NCBI GenBank assembly: GCA_011009095.1
Contig: VTPC01000030.1
Location: forward strand, 187,810-251,809
Reading direction: 5' to 3'
Source: Ignelater luminosus
Taxonomy: Eukaryota; Arthropoda; Insecta; Coleoptera; Elateridae
DNA length: 64,000 bases
Shown: positions 50,601-61,565 of the stretch, piece by piece
How the letters are laid out: every line of letters begins with the position of its first letter
How positions within the stretch are numbered: the stretch's first letter is position 1
Made by a program: the position numbers and the translations under genes
The notes under the pieces: model-generated
What the model was told of the DNA's origin: nothing
The model's database searches: none
What the model saw: the letters and a program-made list of their open reading frames with translations, nothing else

Positions 50601-53600
50601 TCACGTATGTTATATGCCCACGATCTTGTTTTGCATTAAGTATAGCATTGTCACAAATTTGCATGGTTTGGCCACACTTTGTCTAAGTCGTGCGTGAACG
50701 TTCCATGTCTCTTGTATTGCTTACGTTGCTTTCAAATTTTCTTCCTCCAAACGGAGTCACTTTTCGTACTTTCTTGTGTTGGATAAAGTGATTGTTACGC
50801 GTTCTTATTCATTAGACACCATCGCGCATGTTTTCTACTTTTATTCCACCAAGACTAAATTCACCGTCTCCATATTTTAAAGTCTTGACTGGAAGTATTG
50901 CTGTTCACAATATCAAGGTACCGCTGACAGATTGATTGTTCTGACATCGCTGAGTAGAAGTCGTCTACGGCAGTATGGTTCTGCAGTCTCAGAAATAAGA
51001 AATAGGCAAGCTGGGTTGTTTCATTTTATATTATCGTTTAAAAATGATGCTATTTTGTTACTGATCGTAACAGCGTGGGTGAAGATACAATCTATGTAGT
51101 ACTATGCACTATCTATGTAGGGATTATTAAGATAGTTTCTCGGTCAAAACGTGGCGATGGTAACGTTAACGTGTCATAGCATATTTCTGTAGATGTTGCT
51201 TGCCAAAATGACCCATCAAGAATTTTTTAGAATGTTACTCCTAGCAACAATGTAGTTTCGGACAGTTATCTTGTGTTAGTGCTTTTGGAGACAGACTCAG
51301 CACGGAAATAGGTCTTTGCGGCTGTTGGTTTTTGAATGAGGAACCTTAAAACGTGCAAGGCAAGACGCCATATTTTGACCGTGTCTGTTATTCAATTTAA
51401 ATCAAAACATAGTAGACAGTGACAATGATCAGCAGCATTCACTAGCTTGGTTTTACTTTTTGCAAGGAATTTCTTCTTTCTTGTAAAGCTGGCCAAGAGT
51501 ATTTCAAAGTTGACATAAAAATGTGTGTTCTTTGCTTCACCGCTATAATCAACTAGGTACCCCGTCTCTAGGCCTTATTAGAGGCAGATTAGTGTCGCAA
51601 TACTATTCAAAGGTTATGTGATGTGTTTTCTAAACTATTTGACATTTTCTCAGGAATGCTTTGGAGTCTTCATGACCAGTATTCAAGAATTCTTGACTGG
51701 CCAGCTTATCTTTTCTACTGTTACATTGGATGGTTTTGGATGGTTTATTAATGCCATTACACAATTATAGGTTTCTAGTCCACTTAGAAGATTATATCAA
51801 GGCTAAAGCTTTAAAAAGTGCGAATTTTATATAGCGATGCCAAATAGTCTAATGCTGGGTTCAGGTGATAATGTTGAATCTCACCCTTTTAGAGTCATCG
51901 ACCTATCTTTGATGACCAGAGTCGACTTTAAGACTTAATCCAGCTTGAGGTAAACTCAGATTCTTATGCCCTCTCATCCTAAATGAGATAGTTGAAAGGG
52001 TGGAGCCTGACTCCTATTTGTTTATAGCTTTCTGGGGAAGAAGGCAAGAGTCACTGTTGATTGGTGCAGCCAAAAGCGTTTTCATATTTAGCTCTCTCAT
52101 TGGTTAATGGTTTCTACTCGAAAAGAGCTGTTAGAAGAAGGGGACAGCCAGGTCATAGGCCGGAGACGTGACCGATGCCGGCGTGCTAATGAAGGGAGAG
52201 CGACAGCTGTAGTTTCAATAGTAGAAATGGATCTTTCTTCCATTGATCGACTTTGAACGTTATTTACTCTTTTTCGTTCCATACTAGCTTCTTCAGTCTA
52301 TCATATTTGATTGCTCATTCTACTCGTTAAAATCTGCTTTTGCCTTTCTGTCAAACGTGCATGGGGTTGAATCTCTGGCGTGGAGAAAAATTGAAAAATT
52401 CCATTATCGAACTTCTTTAACTATCTCGTTGTATTTAAAAAGGTCATTATTCAAGAAACCGTGATCACTAAAAATTTCTTTTGCAATCTTTTTCAACATG
52501 AGCCACTTCCGAAAAATTGCTATTCATGAAGGGGTCGGTATTATCAAAAATATTAGCTGTTACTTGGTCCCTATTAGTTCGAAACAGGGTTTGACAACAT
52601 TTAACTCGGATGGTTTTTCCACTATACGTATTCGGTCTCATATTAGAAAAGTGTTGAGACGAACACTATCATCCCTAAGATTGCAATGGACGGGGTCGAC
52701 TAGGTCAGAAAGTAGAACATCGAGGCGCTCTGGAATAACCGATGACTGAATGAGTATCATCTTGACCAAATTACTATCGGTTCCAGTCAGGTGCTCATTG
52801 TCTTAACAGTCGCGGGAGTAGCAAAAGAAAAAGGTTTCCCTAAAAGTAAAAGAAGTAGGAACAGGATGAAAATTTCTAGCAAGAGCAGGAAGTTGAACTT
52901 CTTCTCGTAAGGAAATTGTGTAACAATTCAAGGTGGAAGACTTCCAAATACATTGATTAGCTGATTTATCGAAGATTCAACGTCGGAATCATCAGATGAC
53001 TTTGCAGTGGTACTGATCGGAATTAGCTTCTCCTTGGTCAGCTTTTACACTAGAGAGTTGAGCTTTACATTCAGCAAAACTTCTCTGATATTTGATATTA
53101 TCAGATCTTTTACGCAAGGTGTCTATTAATAGCTCGATCTTTGTGTTAATTTTACATCAAGCCTTAGGTTTTAGTTTTCCCGATGAAAACTGTTTCCTCT
53201 AATTTATTATTATATTGTGAGAGATACAACTATCTTTCCTATAGGTGACTGGAAAATACAATAGGACAATAAGGCATTTTTCATCATCGAGAATGGGAGC
53301 TTCATAATCTGATGTTGAGGTAGGCTTTTTTGAATAGTGAAGGATTTACCACAATCACAGTTATAGAGGTTAGATGGATTGTATTTAATTAAGGACGAAC
53401 TTCAGTAGCTAAACTTGGAAATACTGTTTGTGATGTTAGTGATCTTGAAAATAATTAGTCAGAAAATTTCAGGTAATTCTTTAATTGATTTCGGAGGAGA
53501 AGTCACTTTATTTCTAAAATTACTAACAGCAATGAAATACAGCAAATACAAGATCTGAAAGAATAAAAGTCAATCTAAACTCCAAACCAAAACTGTCACT

Positions 53601-56261
53601 TGCATTGAATTATTTCGTAGATACAAAAGTCTTGCTTTTGAGATTCTCTTCTTTGTGATCGAGTAGAATGATGAAAATATTGGATGAGGCCGTATCGGCA
53701 CTTCCTAAATTAATGTATCGAAATATTTCTGATTCTTCTTGCCGATTTCCACGCCCTGAAGCAATCGCCTCGTTGGCTTAACGTCAGATGTCGTCTTTGT
53801 CCGTTGCCCCAAATATTATTGCAGAAATTTGCTATGCTGTTATCAGTCAGGCTAGAGTTGAAAAAATTTTTAAAATGTATCAAAGGATTGGTTGCTAAAA
53901 CTAGAATTTGAACAAAAGTGAAGAAAATGACAAATCGGAATTTTTTATCAGTTTACGTACTCAACTAAAATGTGAAAAGAGAGTTCCAGCACATTTGCAT
54001 TTAACTGATAAAATTGTACTGGCAATTCGTTTCTGATACAAAATTTTGTCTTCTATTCAGTTAATAAAGTAACACGAAAAAATAAATCAATTAATCTTGT
54101 AAAAAAGCATGAGCTATTAAAAAACAAAAACGATGCAAGTATTATTTATCACAAGTTCAGTATCAGTAAAAGTTAAAATTGTATCTAAAAAGAGATTTAA
54201 ACAAGCAAAAGCAGTGAATAAGCTTATTAAGATGCCAAGTGAAAACAAACACATACGGTGTTTCACGTGTGTTCCACTAGGGACCGTTGTTATTATTTCA
54301 CTCATGCTCAAGAATTTAATAAATGTAGTACGACCAAATTAAATTCCTTCAAAAGTCAAAGTATTTTGAAGTGTTTAAAGATCCCACGGTCATTTTAAAT
54401 ACAGTCTACTTTCAACAAGTTCTTGTAGAATGTCAAAGGCAGTTTTAATAGATTGCAGATACAATAAAAGAAAAGAATGAATTCAGGATGTACCAGAAGC
54501 AGCTGCCTCATTAACACCAACACATGAGGCTATCGAGAAAACACTTGACACTAATAGTACCGGGTGTAAAGTACTAGGCGTTGCTGAGTCGTTTTCAAAC
54601 AATTAAACCAATAAAAACTCTCTTCTGGTACAATAATCAACTTGGTAACGTTCAGCATAATATTCCGTTATAGCCGATTTAGAACGGTGCGGTATAAGGA
54701 AATTTAAAGCGCCGATGTCTAGTAATTTATCTCTTCTTCTTAACATAAAATGTTAAAATGAAGTGTTTGTTTGATTTTTAGTTAATCTAGGTGTTAAGAT
54801 AAAATATATTCAAACAATTTCGCTCATCTCAAATTTGTACGTTATTAATATACATTGGAACTCCCACAGTCATCTTCAAGGAACAGACTTGTTACCATTT
54901 CAATAATAAATTACACGGAGAGTTTAAAACCTAATCAACATTCAAAACCTATTCATTATATGCCCATCATGAAAATATCACTTAGTCGTTGAATGTTGAA
55001 ATAAATTATATTTCAGATTGTACACGAATGGTTAAATATCAGAGAAACTGTCACTATTAACAAGGTTATCCTTAGAAATACATTAAACACCAAAATTGTA
55101 ACGAATGGGGAAGAGATAAAACTCGTAAAGTAGTAATTGTGGAGGGTAATCATAGGTTTCTAAATTGTAATATAAATGATTGTTGGTTTGAATTTAAAGC
55201 AAACGGGGCTCGGCCTTTCTTGATGATAATCTTAACAAACGTTAACGAGATGTGTTTGCATGCCCTATCTAGTTGAGTCCTTTATAAATATTTAATAACA
55301 CTAAACTTGCTGATAGTTCTTTATGTAATGTGGCTAAAAAATGGGTTTAGTTCCAAAACATTTATTTTTATAATAAACTATTCTCTAATTATAATGTTTG
55401 GTTGAATAAAAACTACATAATGAATGTAATTTTTACCTAGCTAAATCTTTTTTACCCTGTGGGTATTTGCAATATTTGTTGGTTTTTACAAGTGATATTA
55501 TTTTTTGTCATAATTAATGACAAAAGCTCACGATGAAAGATAAAGAGGATTAAAGACATCAAATCCAATGGCAATTCAGTATTTTAAAGATTATTATGAT
55601 TTATTATAAAACCGAAACAATAATTGCTAATTAATAGTCATTAATATTTAAATTTAATTAAATATTCATGGTTATGCAAATTATAATTTTGTAATAGAAC
55701 AAGGCTTAACAGTGATTCCCGCAGAAAATTACATATACTGGACTAACAAGGTTTGAACAGAATTTCTTTGTTATATATCCTCAAATGAAATTTCTTAAAG
55801 ATTCTTCATGTAGCTTGCCTGACATGGAATTACTCATATAATTTAGCCTAGTTATTATAATTATCTAGTACGTGCTATTAGTTTCGACTTGATTTAAAAG
55901 TTGACTTAGTTTAATGTCAACTTTTGCAGTTTTCTGCTAATTCATCATGCAGGCTTCACCTAAGAACTCATTTTGCAGGTCTTTACAAGAACTAAAAAAT
56001 TTTTCAACTCAATTTTTTATTCTAAGTAGAGACTGCAATAAAAACACATGTTGATACTTGCAGATTACTAACTAACACAGGAAACAAACATTACCCTCCT
56101 TCATCAATCAATGCTAAGTTGAGAAACGGTAGATAGCTACATCGTAAGTTGTCTTTTAGATGTTGAAAGCGTGACAGACTTTATTACTGAATGTTGAATG
56201 TATATAGAAAATTTAAAAAGTTTCAGTTGTACTTAAAAATGATGCATATTACAAGAAGACA
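47616..56261. other. Long AT-rich stretch, nothing identified
   Basis: About 8.6 kb in which I can name no element. A CAA triplet run lies at about 49968-49980. The less AT-rich part at 50640-54600 has small frames on both strands (52097-52282 minus, 52498-52749 plus, 54133-54342 plus) that may be shredded transposon coding sequence. None matches a family I can defend. No RNA gene is seen. Confidence 0.4.
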
Positions 56262-56459
56262 CAGTGGCGTAGCAAGGGAGGGGCGGGGAAGGCGGGCAGC
56301 CCCGGCCGGCAGCAGACCAGCTTTGTCTGCTGTTACGATTGTGAACTTTTTGCAATAAATGTAATACATGTAAAAAATAGAGTAAAACATGTAAAACCCG
56401 TTTTACATTATACTTTTTGTTGTTGCATTTATCGAAACCAAAAGAAAAACGCTGAACAG

Positions 56460-57564
56460 ATGTCGAAAATGATTTTGGAGAAGATCGACCAAGATGGACT
56501 CAACATTGAAAACTGCAGAGGCCAAGCTTACAACAACGCTGCTGTTATGTTCAGATTACATACTGAAGTCCAAGCGAGAATTAAGACAGTTAACTCCAAG
56601 GCCCACTTCGTCGCATGCACTAACCACTTTTTGAACCAAGTTGGTGTTCACGTCGCTTCCGTCACTTCGGAATCTGTTACCTTTTTCGGGACGGTGGAGA
56701 AAATATATTTGTTCTCTTCGTGATCAACCTCTCGTTGGGATGTTTTGACTGCTGCTACTGGCCAAGCGATAAAAAGCCTGATTGAAACCCGATGGAGCTC
56801 AAGACAAAAAGCTATCAAATTGTTTTTTACTTTTCCAAGATCCTGGATGTTCTCAAAAAGTTAAGCAGCAATAGAACAGAAAATGCAGTCACTCGGGCGG
56901 ATGCTGGGATGCTGTTGCCACCAATGCACTCCTTGTCTTTCTTTTGTTACCTCGAGTTTTGGTCTGAAGTCCTTTCAGAGCTTTACGATGTTCAAATTTA
57001 CCTGCAGACCAAGCGACTGGACATTCAACGGCGTGCGGCAAAAATTAGGCCATTGAAGATATTTTTAGTTAAACAGCAAAATGAGACAGTGGACTGCAGT
57101 TTTAGCTACTCGAGACAGTTGTGCAAGGAACTTGGAATCTAAGTTGAGCCTCGAAGATCAAGAAACAGAAAGCACTTTTTCGGTGATAATCGAAGGGTGC
57201 AAACTTGACCTACGAAGAACTGGGAGTGTTCGCATCAATGGACCGGGTAATTCAAAATTAGTTCAAGGTTTGAGCAATTGGAAGAAATTCTCCGTGTTGA
57301 CTCCTGCAAACCTCTTTAATCCGGAATACGTCTGCGATTCAGTCAATTTGCCGGATGAAATCGATAAGGTGGAATTCCTGATCGAACGATATCGTCTTCG
57401 ATTAAGTCCTACTTGAGGTCCACTACGAGCCAGCTGAGGCTGTCCAATCTGATTGAATTTTCGATTGAACAAGAACTTACAAACCAGATGGATTTTCAGG
57501 AAACGATAACCGAGTTTGCTGCTCTTAAAGCTAGCAAAGTATGCTTTTAAGTTTCGAGCATTGT
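56460..57564 (+). pseudogene. ZMYM1-like hAT transposase pseudogene
   Basis: The first frame reads KIDQDGLNIENCRGQAYNNA, then AAVMFRLHTEVQARI. It continues with AHFVACTNHFLNQVGVHVAS, ESVTFFGTVEKIYLFSS (56480-56720), and ETRWSSRQKAI (56786-56818). These are the central blocks of the zinc-finger MYM type 1-like hAT family: CRGQ.YDNA, then CTNH.LNLVG, then TRWS.R. After about 56820 the match continues in changing frames through SKLSLEDQETE to a C-terminus near 57564. The N-terminal zinc fingers and the first part of the RNase H fold are missing. Several frame changes and stops show it is inactive. Confidence 0.8.
56824..56872 (+). repeat. 49-bp perfect inverted repeat, arm 1
   Basis: This piece of the hAT coding region is found again in reverse complement at 57585-57633, by eye without a mismatch. 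It includes the word AGATCCTGGATGTTCTC. Confidence 0.93.
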
Positions 57565-57584
57565 AGTTTTATTTTTAATTTATT

Positions 57585-57633
57585 ATTGCTGCTTAACTTT
57601 TTGAGAACATCCAGGATCTTGGAAAAGTAAAAA
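57585..57633 (-). repeat. 49-bp perfect inverted repeat, arm 2, at the Helitron 5' junction
   Basis: Reverse complement of 56824-56872. It lies between the last readable hAT coding sequence (stop near 57564) and the first Helitron-like sequence (AATGAATCGCAAAAATG). The Helitron's expected 5' TC end is not visible here. Confidence 0.93.
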
Positions 57634-58996
57634 TGAATCGCAAAAATGTATGAAGGCGTATCACTTCATAACGGCTGAACCAAATTGGATAATTCTTTTT
57701 TTGTTGTATTTGTTATTATCAGGAGAAGGTTTGTATAAAAGAAAATTTCCAAAAAAATGTACGGAAAGACGTAAAAAAACATTTTTTCTCTTATACGTCA
57801 TTTCGAGTGGTTCCCGAAGTATACAATAGATGGCGCCGCCGGCTGGGTGGCGAAAGTGTCGAAGTGTATGAAAGGAAGTTTTCCCTAACTTTGAGGTAAT
57901 TTGAAAAATGTCATGGTCAAAAACTCCTTTTGATTAATACAAAAATCATACTACGTGTTTATTTATTGTGATCTTTAGTCACAAAACAAGTCGTACATTA
58001 CATATTTTTCCGAATACATTCTTCTAAAGTACCAAATCAAAGAAGAATTTGAATAAAACATAAAATGTGTAGATAATTCAAATTATGAAACTTGCAACAC
58101 TTCAACATTCGGATACACTTTAATTAGCTAATTGGCAATGGGGAAATTCCTGTTGACTCTTCTACTGGCCTCATTTCGTTTCCAACAAATTTTTGTCAAT
58201 TCACAACGTCAAAAGAAGAATTAATTTCGAAAGTGTTCCCAAATATTGATACAAATTACAAAAACCATGTTGAGCGAGCGAGCCATTTTAGCGGCGACAA
58301 ATAAGGACGTAAATGATTTGAATATAAAAATTCAGAGTCAAATTAATGGACAAATACACTCATTTAAATCGATCGATTCCATTAGCGATGCAAATGAAGT
58401 CGTCAATTTTCCAACTAATTCCTAAATTCATTGGATTTACCAGGATTACCGCCACACTATTTACAGCTCAAAGTTGGATCGGTGATAATCATGCTACGAA
58501 ATCTGAATCAGCCGAAATTGTGCAACGGAACAAGACTCGCTGTTAAAAAAATTATGAACAATTTAATTGAAGCTACTATAATCATAGGAAAGTTCAAAGG
58601 CGAGGATGTCCTTATTCCAAGAATACCATTAATGCCAACTGACTTTGCGATTCAGTTTAAGCGTGTCCAGTTTCCAGTGCGCCTTACTTTTGCTATGTCC
58701 ATCAACAAATCCCAAGGACAATCACTAGAAGTATGTGGCATAAATCTGGAAATGCCCTGTTTTTCGCACGGGCAGTTATACGTGGCGTGCTCGAGAGTTG
58801 GCAAACCGTCGGCGCTTTTTTTGTACTGTCCAAATGGAAAAACTAAAAATGTGGTTTATTACAAAGCTTTACAATAAAGTATATAAATTCTTAAGATTTT
58901 TCTTTCATTTTAATCGTAATTTAATTTCGAAATGGAAAATTGTCTTATTTTTTTCATTAGGTGCTCCACCCGTGCGAAGCCGGGGTGGGCAGCTAG
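57634..58996 (+). mobile_element. Helitron, 5'-truncated and internally deleted
   Basis: The left part resembles Helitron 5' regions (AATGAATCGCAAAAATG, then AACGGCTGAACC...TTGGATAATTC). The interior encodes the end of a Pif1-type helicase. The right end has a hairpin stem CCACCC (58966-58971) pairing with GGGTGG (58983-58988). CTAG at 58993-58996 follows, and the next base is T, as expected for insertion at AT. The replication-initiator (Rep) region is absent. It is about 1.36 kb, compared with several kb for an autonomous copy. Confidence 0.85.
58134..58878 (+). pseudogene. Helitron Pif1-like helicase, C-terminal fragment
   Basis: The first part reads PVDSSTGLISFPTNF with KEELISKVFPNI (58150-58255), then ERAILAATNKDVNDLNIKIQ (58275-58335). 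A frame change follows. The 58431-58878 frame has [67 protein letters not shown] and [18 protein letters not shown]. The last blocks are the conserved helicase motifs V and VI region (INKSQGQ...YVA.SR) of Helitron helicases, ending in TAA. Upstream Walker A/B motifs are gone, so no ATPase can be made. Confidence 0.9.
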
Positions 58997-58997
58997 T
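58966..58997 (+). repeat. Helitron 3' terminal hairpin and CTAG end
   Basis: A six-base stem (CCACCC/GGGTGG) with an eleven-base loop, then GCAG, then CTAG|T. The position about 4 bases before CTAG fits the Helitron 3' termination signal. Confidence 0.85.
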
Positions 58998-59204
58998 ATC
59001 TAAATATAATCATAGCCAACAGTTAAATTACTTTTTTATTAGATAATTACCATTTAGAAACGCGGTTTAAAGTTTAAACGTTGCGTTAATTGTTTACTTT
59101 AAAATTTTAAGTTTTTAAATTGGAACTTTCATCTCTTCTAAAGGAAAAGAGGCGGCATTTTGGAAGGTCCGCCCCGGGCGCCAATATCCCTTGCTACGCC
59201 ACAG

Positions 59205-59704
59205 TTAATAGGGGTGGTTATAACAGATTCTTGAAGTGACTCCGATTTTAATGCTGTGAATACGTCATGGGGTTGCGTCATACTCTAACGACTAAAAAGG
59301 CTGACAGAAATATAACATAATCCCGACATAATTCTAGGGTCCTAGAACAGGGTCTTCCCTGTGGTTCTCAAGACTACTAGGTATTGTCAGGTACTGCTGA
59401 CAATATGCGATCTTAAATTGCATCCTTTACGTAATGGTACTGATTAAATAGAACTCGCTGGATTTACACTGGAGAGTAGAAAGGCATTAACTAAACTTTA
59501 AGATGTTAGGTGCTTCATGTGTCATACTCTCTGAGTATTTAGCTTTACACCGGTAAATGAGTCTTCATCTTCGTCTTTCAACCACTAAGGTAATTGATCT
59601 TGATGAGGTAGATCCACGGATCTCCCAGAGACACTTATACTTGTAAACAAGAACATGAAAGAATTTAGACAACGAACCCAGAACGACTGAGGAATTTAAC
59701 AATT
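59205..59704. other. Short stretch, nothing identified
   Basis: This lies between the hAT right end and a LINE endonuclease fragment. Earlier parts of the same LINE may be present but were not readable. Confidence 0.35.
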
Positions 59705-59955
59705 AGATCAGCCTTCTTCCCATATGATGATACACAAAATCCGACAACAAGGGACATGGCTGATAGCAAGATGGAAAGTACATGAAATGCATCTTATTGT
59801 CGAAAGTGATGTTAACGCACACCATGTAACCTGAGCAAACACAAATATAAATGAAAAAAAAATTCAATTGGGATTTATTATGACAATTAATGGAGACTTA
59901 GTAAACACCAAAAACGGACCAATCTTTGTTGCATCTAATGGACTAAGTTATACAC
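59705..59955 (+). pseudogene. LINE endonuclease domain fragment
   Basis: One frame gives RSAFFPYDDTQNPTTRDM (59705-59758). An adjacent frame gives HLIVESDVNAHHVT, a stop, then ANTNIN, followed by NGDLVNTKNGPIFVASNG (59788-59945). This is the order S.Y.PYD...PP...M, then L.IGCDANAHH..WGS, then L..LN.GN.PTF in the APE-type endonuclease of I/jockey-group LINEs. The DVNAHH motif contains the catalytic aspartate and asparagine. A stop replaces the usual tryptophan after the HH motif. No polymerase follows, so it is a small isolated fragment. Confidence 0.6.
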
Positions 59956-61164
59956 GTTACAATAGCTACTAGTAGTTATAAAGTTGCTACAGGGAAAATA
60001 GAAGATGTCATCATCACAGTCTACAACGAAAAGTATCCTCAAATTAAAAGAAACGTTAACACCACACTTTAGTGGTACGAGGACTATTCTATATATAAAA
60101 AGAAGAAGAGTACGCAAACTGCGAGGCCGATAGTACTTTCGTTTGTGCCAGACTACAACGGGTACTCTCAAAAGAAACTTGGAAGGACATTTTGATTTTG
60201 GTAATTCAAACAGGTACCTACAGTAAACGAGAAGTGAAACAATGACGGATGTTGTAAAGGTTTACTTACCAATCTAAAAATTAAAAATTTATTGGCATTC
60301 ATTCATTGGCACTCATTTATTGGTATTCATTCATTGACTCAAGAATGCCTAAGGATAGCTGAACCACTCCTACCGCTATTCTGGCTATGGACTTGAAAGG
60401 CATCTTTGTTTACTGCACTGAGTGTATGTTTCAAGGATAGCAAAATTTAAGTATTTCTTTTCTTTATAAAGTTTACTGTCTTTAAATAAAGAATCTTATG
60501 CAAGAAAAAAAAATTAAACAGAATCGAACAGTGAACGAAGTATCCTTTAAATTTTGCAGGCTGACTTATTTATCGACATTATCATACCTTACATTGTATT
60601 GTTCTTTTTAGAGTAGACTGCATAGGTTCTGAATTATTCGGATGAGTACTTTAGCGTACAAATAATTATTTCAGTTCCACTATGCTTCGAAACTGCAACA
60701 AATCTATGTCAGGTACGCTTGGAACTTTTTTTCTCACTTTATGATAGAGCACCAAATGTTTTTAATACGTAGAACAGATGCCAATATCATTTTGTTAATT
60801 TCAAATTACTTTGACCTTTCGATCCATGCAATTGGTTCCACCCATGTTTTCATCTTCACTCTCTCTTTGATGTAGCACTGCTTCAGATTCAAATGTTGAA
60901 TGATCCTCTACAGTCTTTATCACTACTGTCTTTGGTCAAAATGTGTGGGTCAGATTGTACCAACTAAACATCGACACTATTTCATTTTGGGTTCCGCAAG
61001 AAGGGACATTACTTTATGCTATATATGTTGATTTATTGGATTTTAATTATTGCCGTGGTAGAAATTTCTTGGAGAGGAAGAGTTTTATGTTTAAGTAAAA
61101 TTCGAACAATATTCAAAATTTTGAATATCCAGCTAATACAATATTACTTTGAATCGGTTTCCAT
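59956..61164. other. Non-coding stretch with a 14-bp minisatellite
   Basis: The trailing part of the LINE fragment may extend to about 60180. A tandem repeat lies at 60292-60333. The rest shows nothing identifiable. Confidence 0.4.
60292..60333 (+). repeat. Minisatellite, 14-bp unit, three copies
   Basis: The unit TTGGYAYTCATTYA is repeated three times head to tail (starts 60292, 60306, 60320), with one to three differences between copies. A partial fourth start, TTGACTCA, follows. Confidence 0.85.
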
Positions 61165-61450
61165 GGTCACAGCTTTAAAGGGTAGCAATCAAATTTCAAA
61201 TCCAATTCTCTCAAAAACAAGCATCGCTAGAAAAGAAATAACAAAACCGATTTTGTAGGAAATCTTGTCTACTTTAGTTTTGTGCAGAGCATATTTTTTA
61301 AGATCGATATTTTCCGAGATATTTACAAAAAAGATTGACAGACATCAAAGAAGGGGGATAATTATGTTTCATACATCTGGAGGTTCCCTCCCCCCAAATA
61401 ACCTACAAAGTATCAAAACTTTTGTAAACCTTTCCGGGATACCTCCACGG
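61165..61450 (-). repeat. Dispersed repeat, inverted copy of 31043-31385
   Basis: Read on the minus strand it goes from ATACCTCC/GGTATCCCGG through TTTACAAAAGTTTTGATAC, TTGTAGG, ATGAAACATAATTATCCC and CTTCTTTG to GCTACCCTTTAAAG. This matches the 31-kb copy. The copy next to the mariner-like element keeps an extra end, GCCGGCGGAAGGCAT (61449-61463), absent from the 31-kb copy. Confidence 0.75.
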
Positions 61451-61565
61451 CCGGCGGAAGGCATATGGTTAATATGGAGCACTTCATACTTGAGATTTTT
61501 TGAGTATGGATTCCATAGCTAAAAATTTCGTATTTTAATTTTCAGTTTTTATTGATTAACATATA

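Larger units (their letters stand above)
56262..59204 (+). mobile_element. hAT element with ZMYM1-like transposase, carrying a nested Helitron
   Basis: The left end CAGTGGCGTAGCAAGGGA (56262-56279) and the reverse complement of the right end, CTGTGGCGTAGCAAGGGA (59187-59204), match at 17 of 18 bases. Both ends are followed inward by GC-rich sequence with CCCCGGGCGCC-type words, typical of hAT elements that encode ZMYM1-like proteins. The transposase fragment occupies 56460-57564, and a Helitron fragment fills about 57634-58996. The flanking octamers differ (AGAAGACA and TTAATAGG), so no target duplication survives. Confidence 0.85.

Noticed and set aside
52097..54342. Cluster of small frames that might be a shredded transposon
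   Set aside because: Some words seemed familiar, but no ordered set of motifs could be established.
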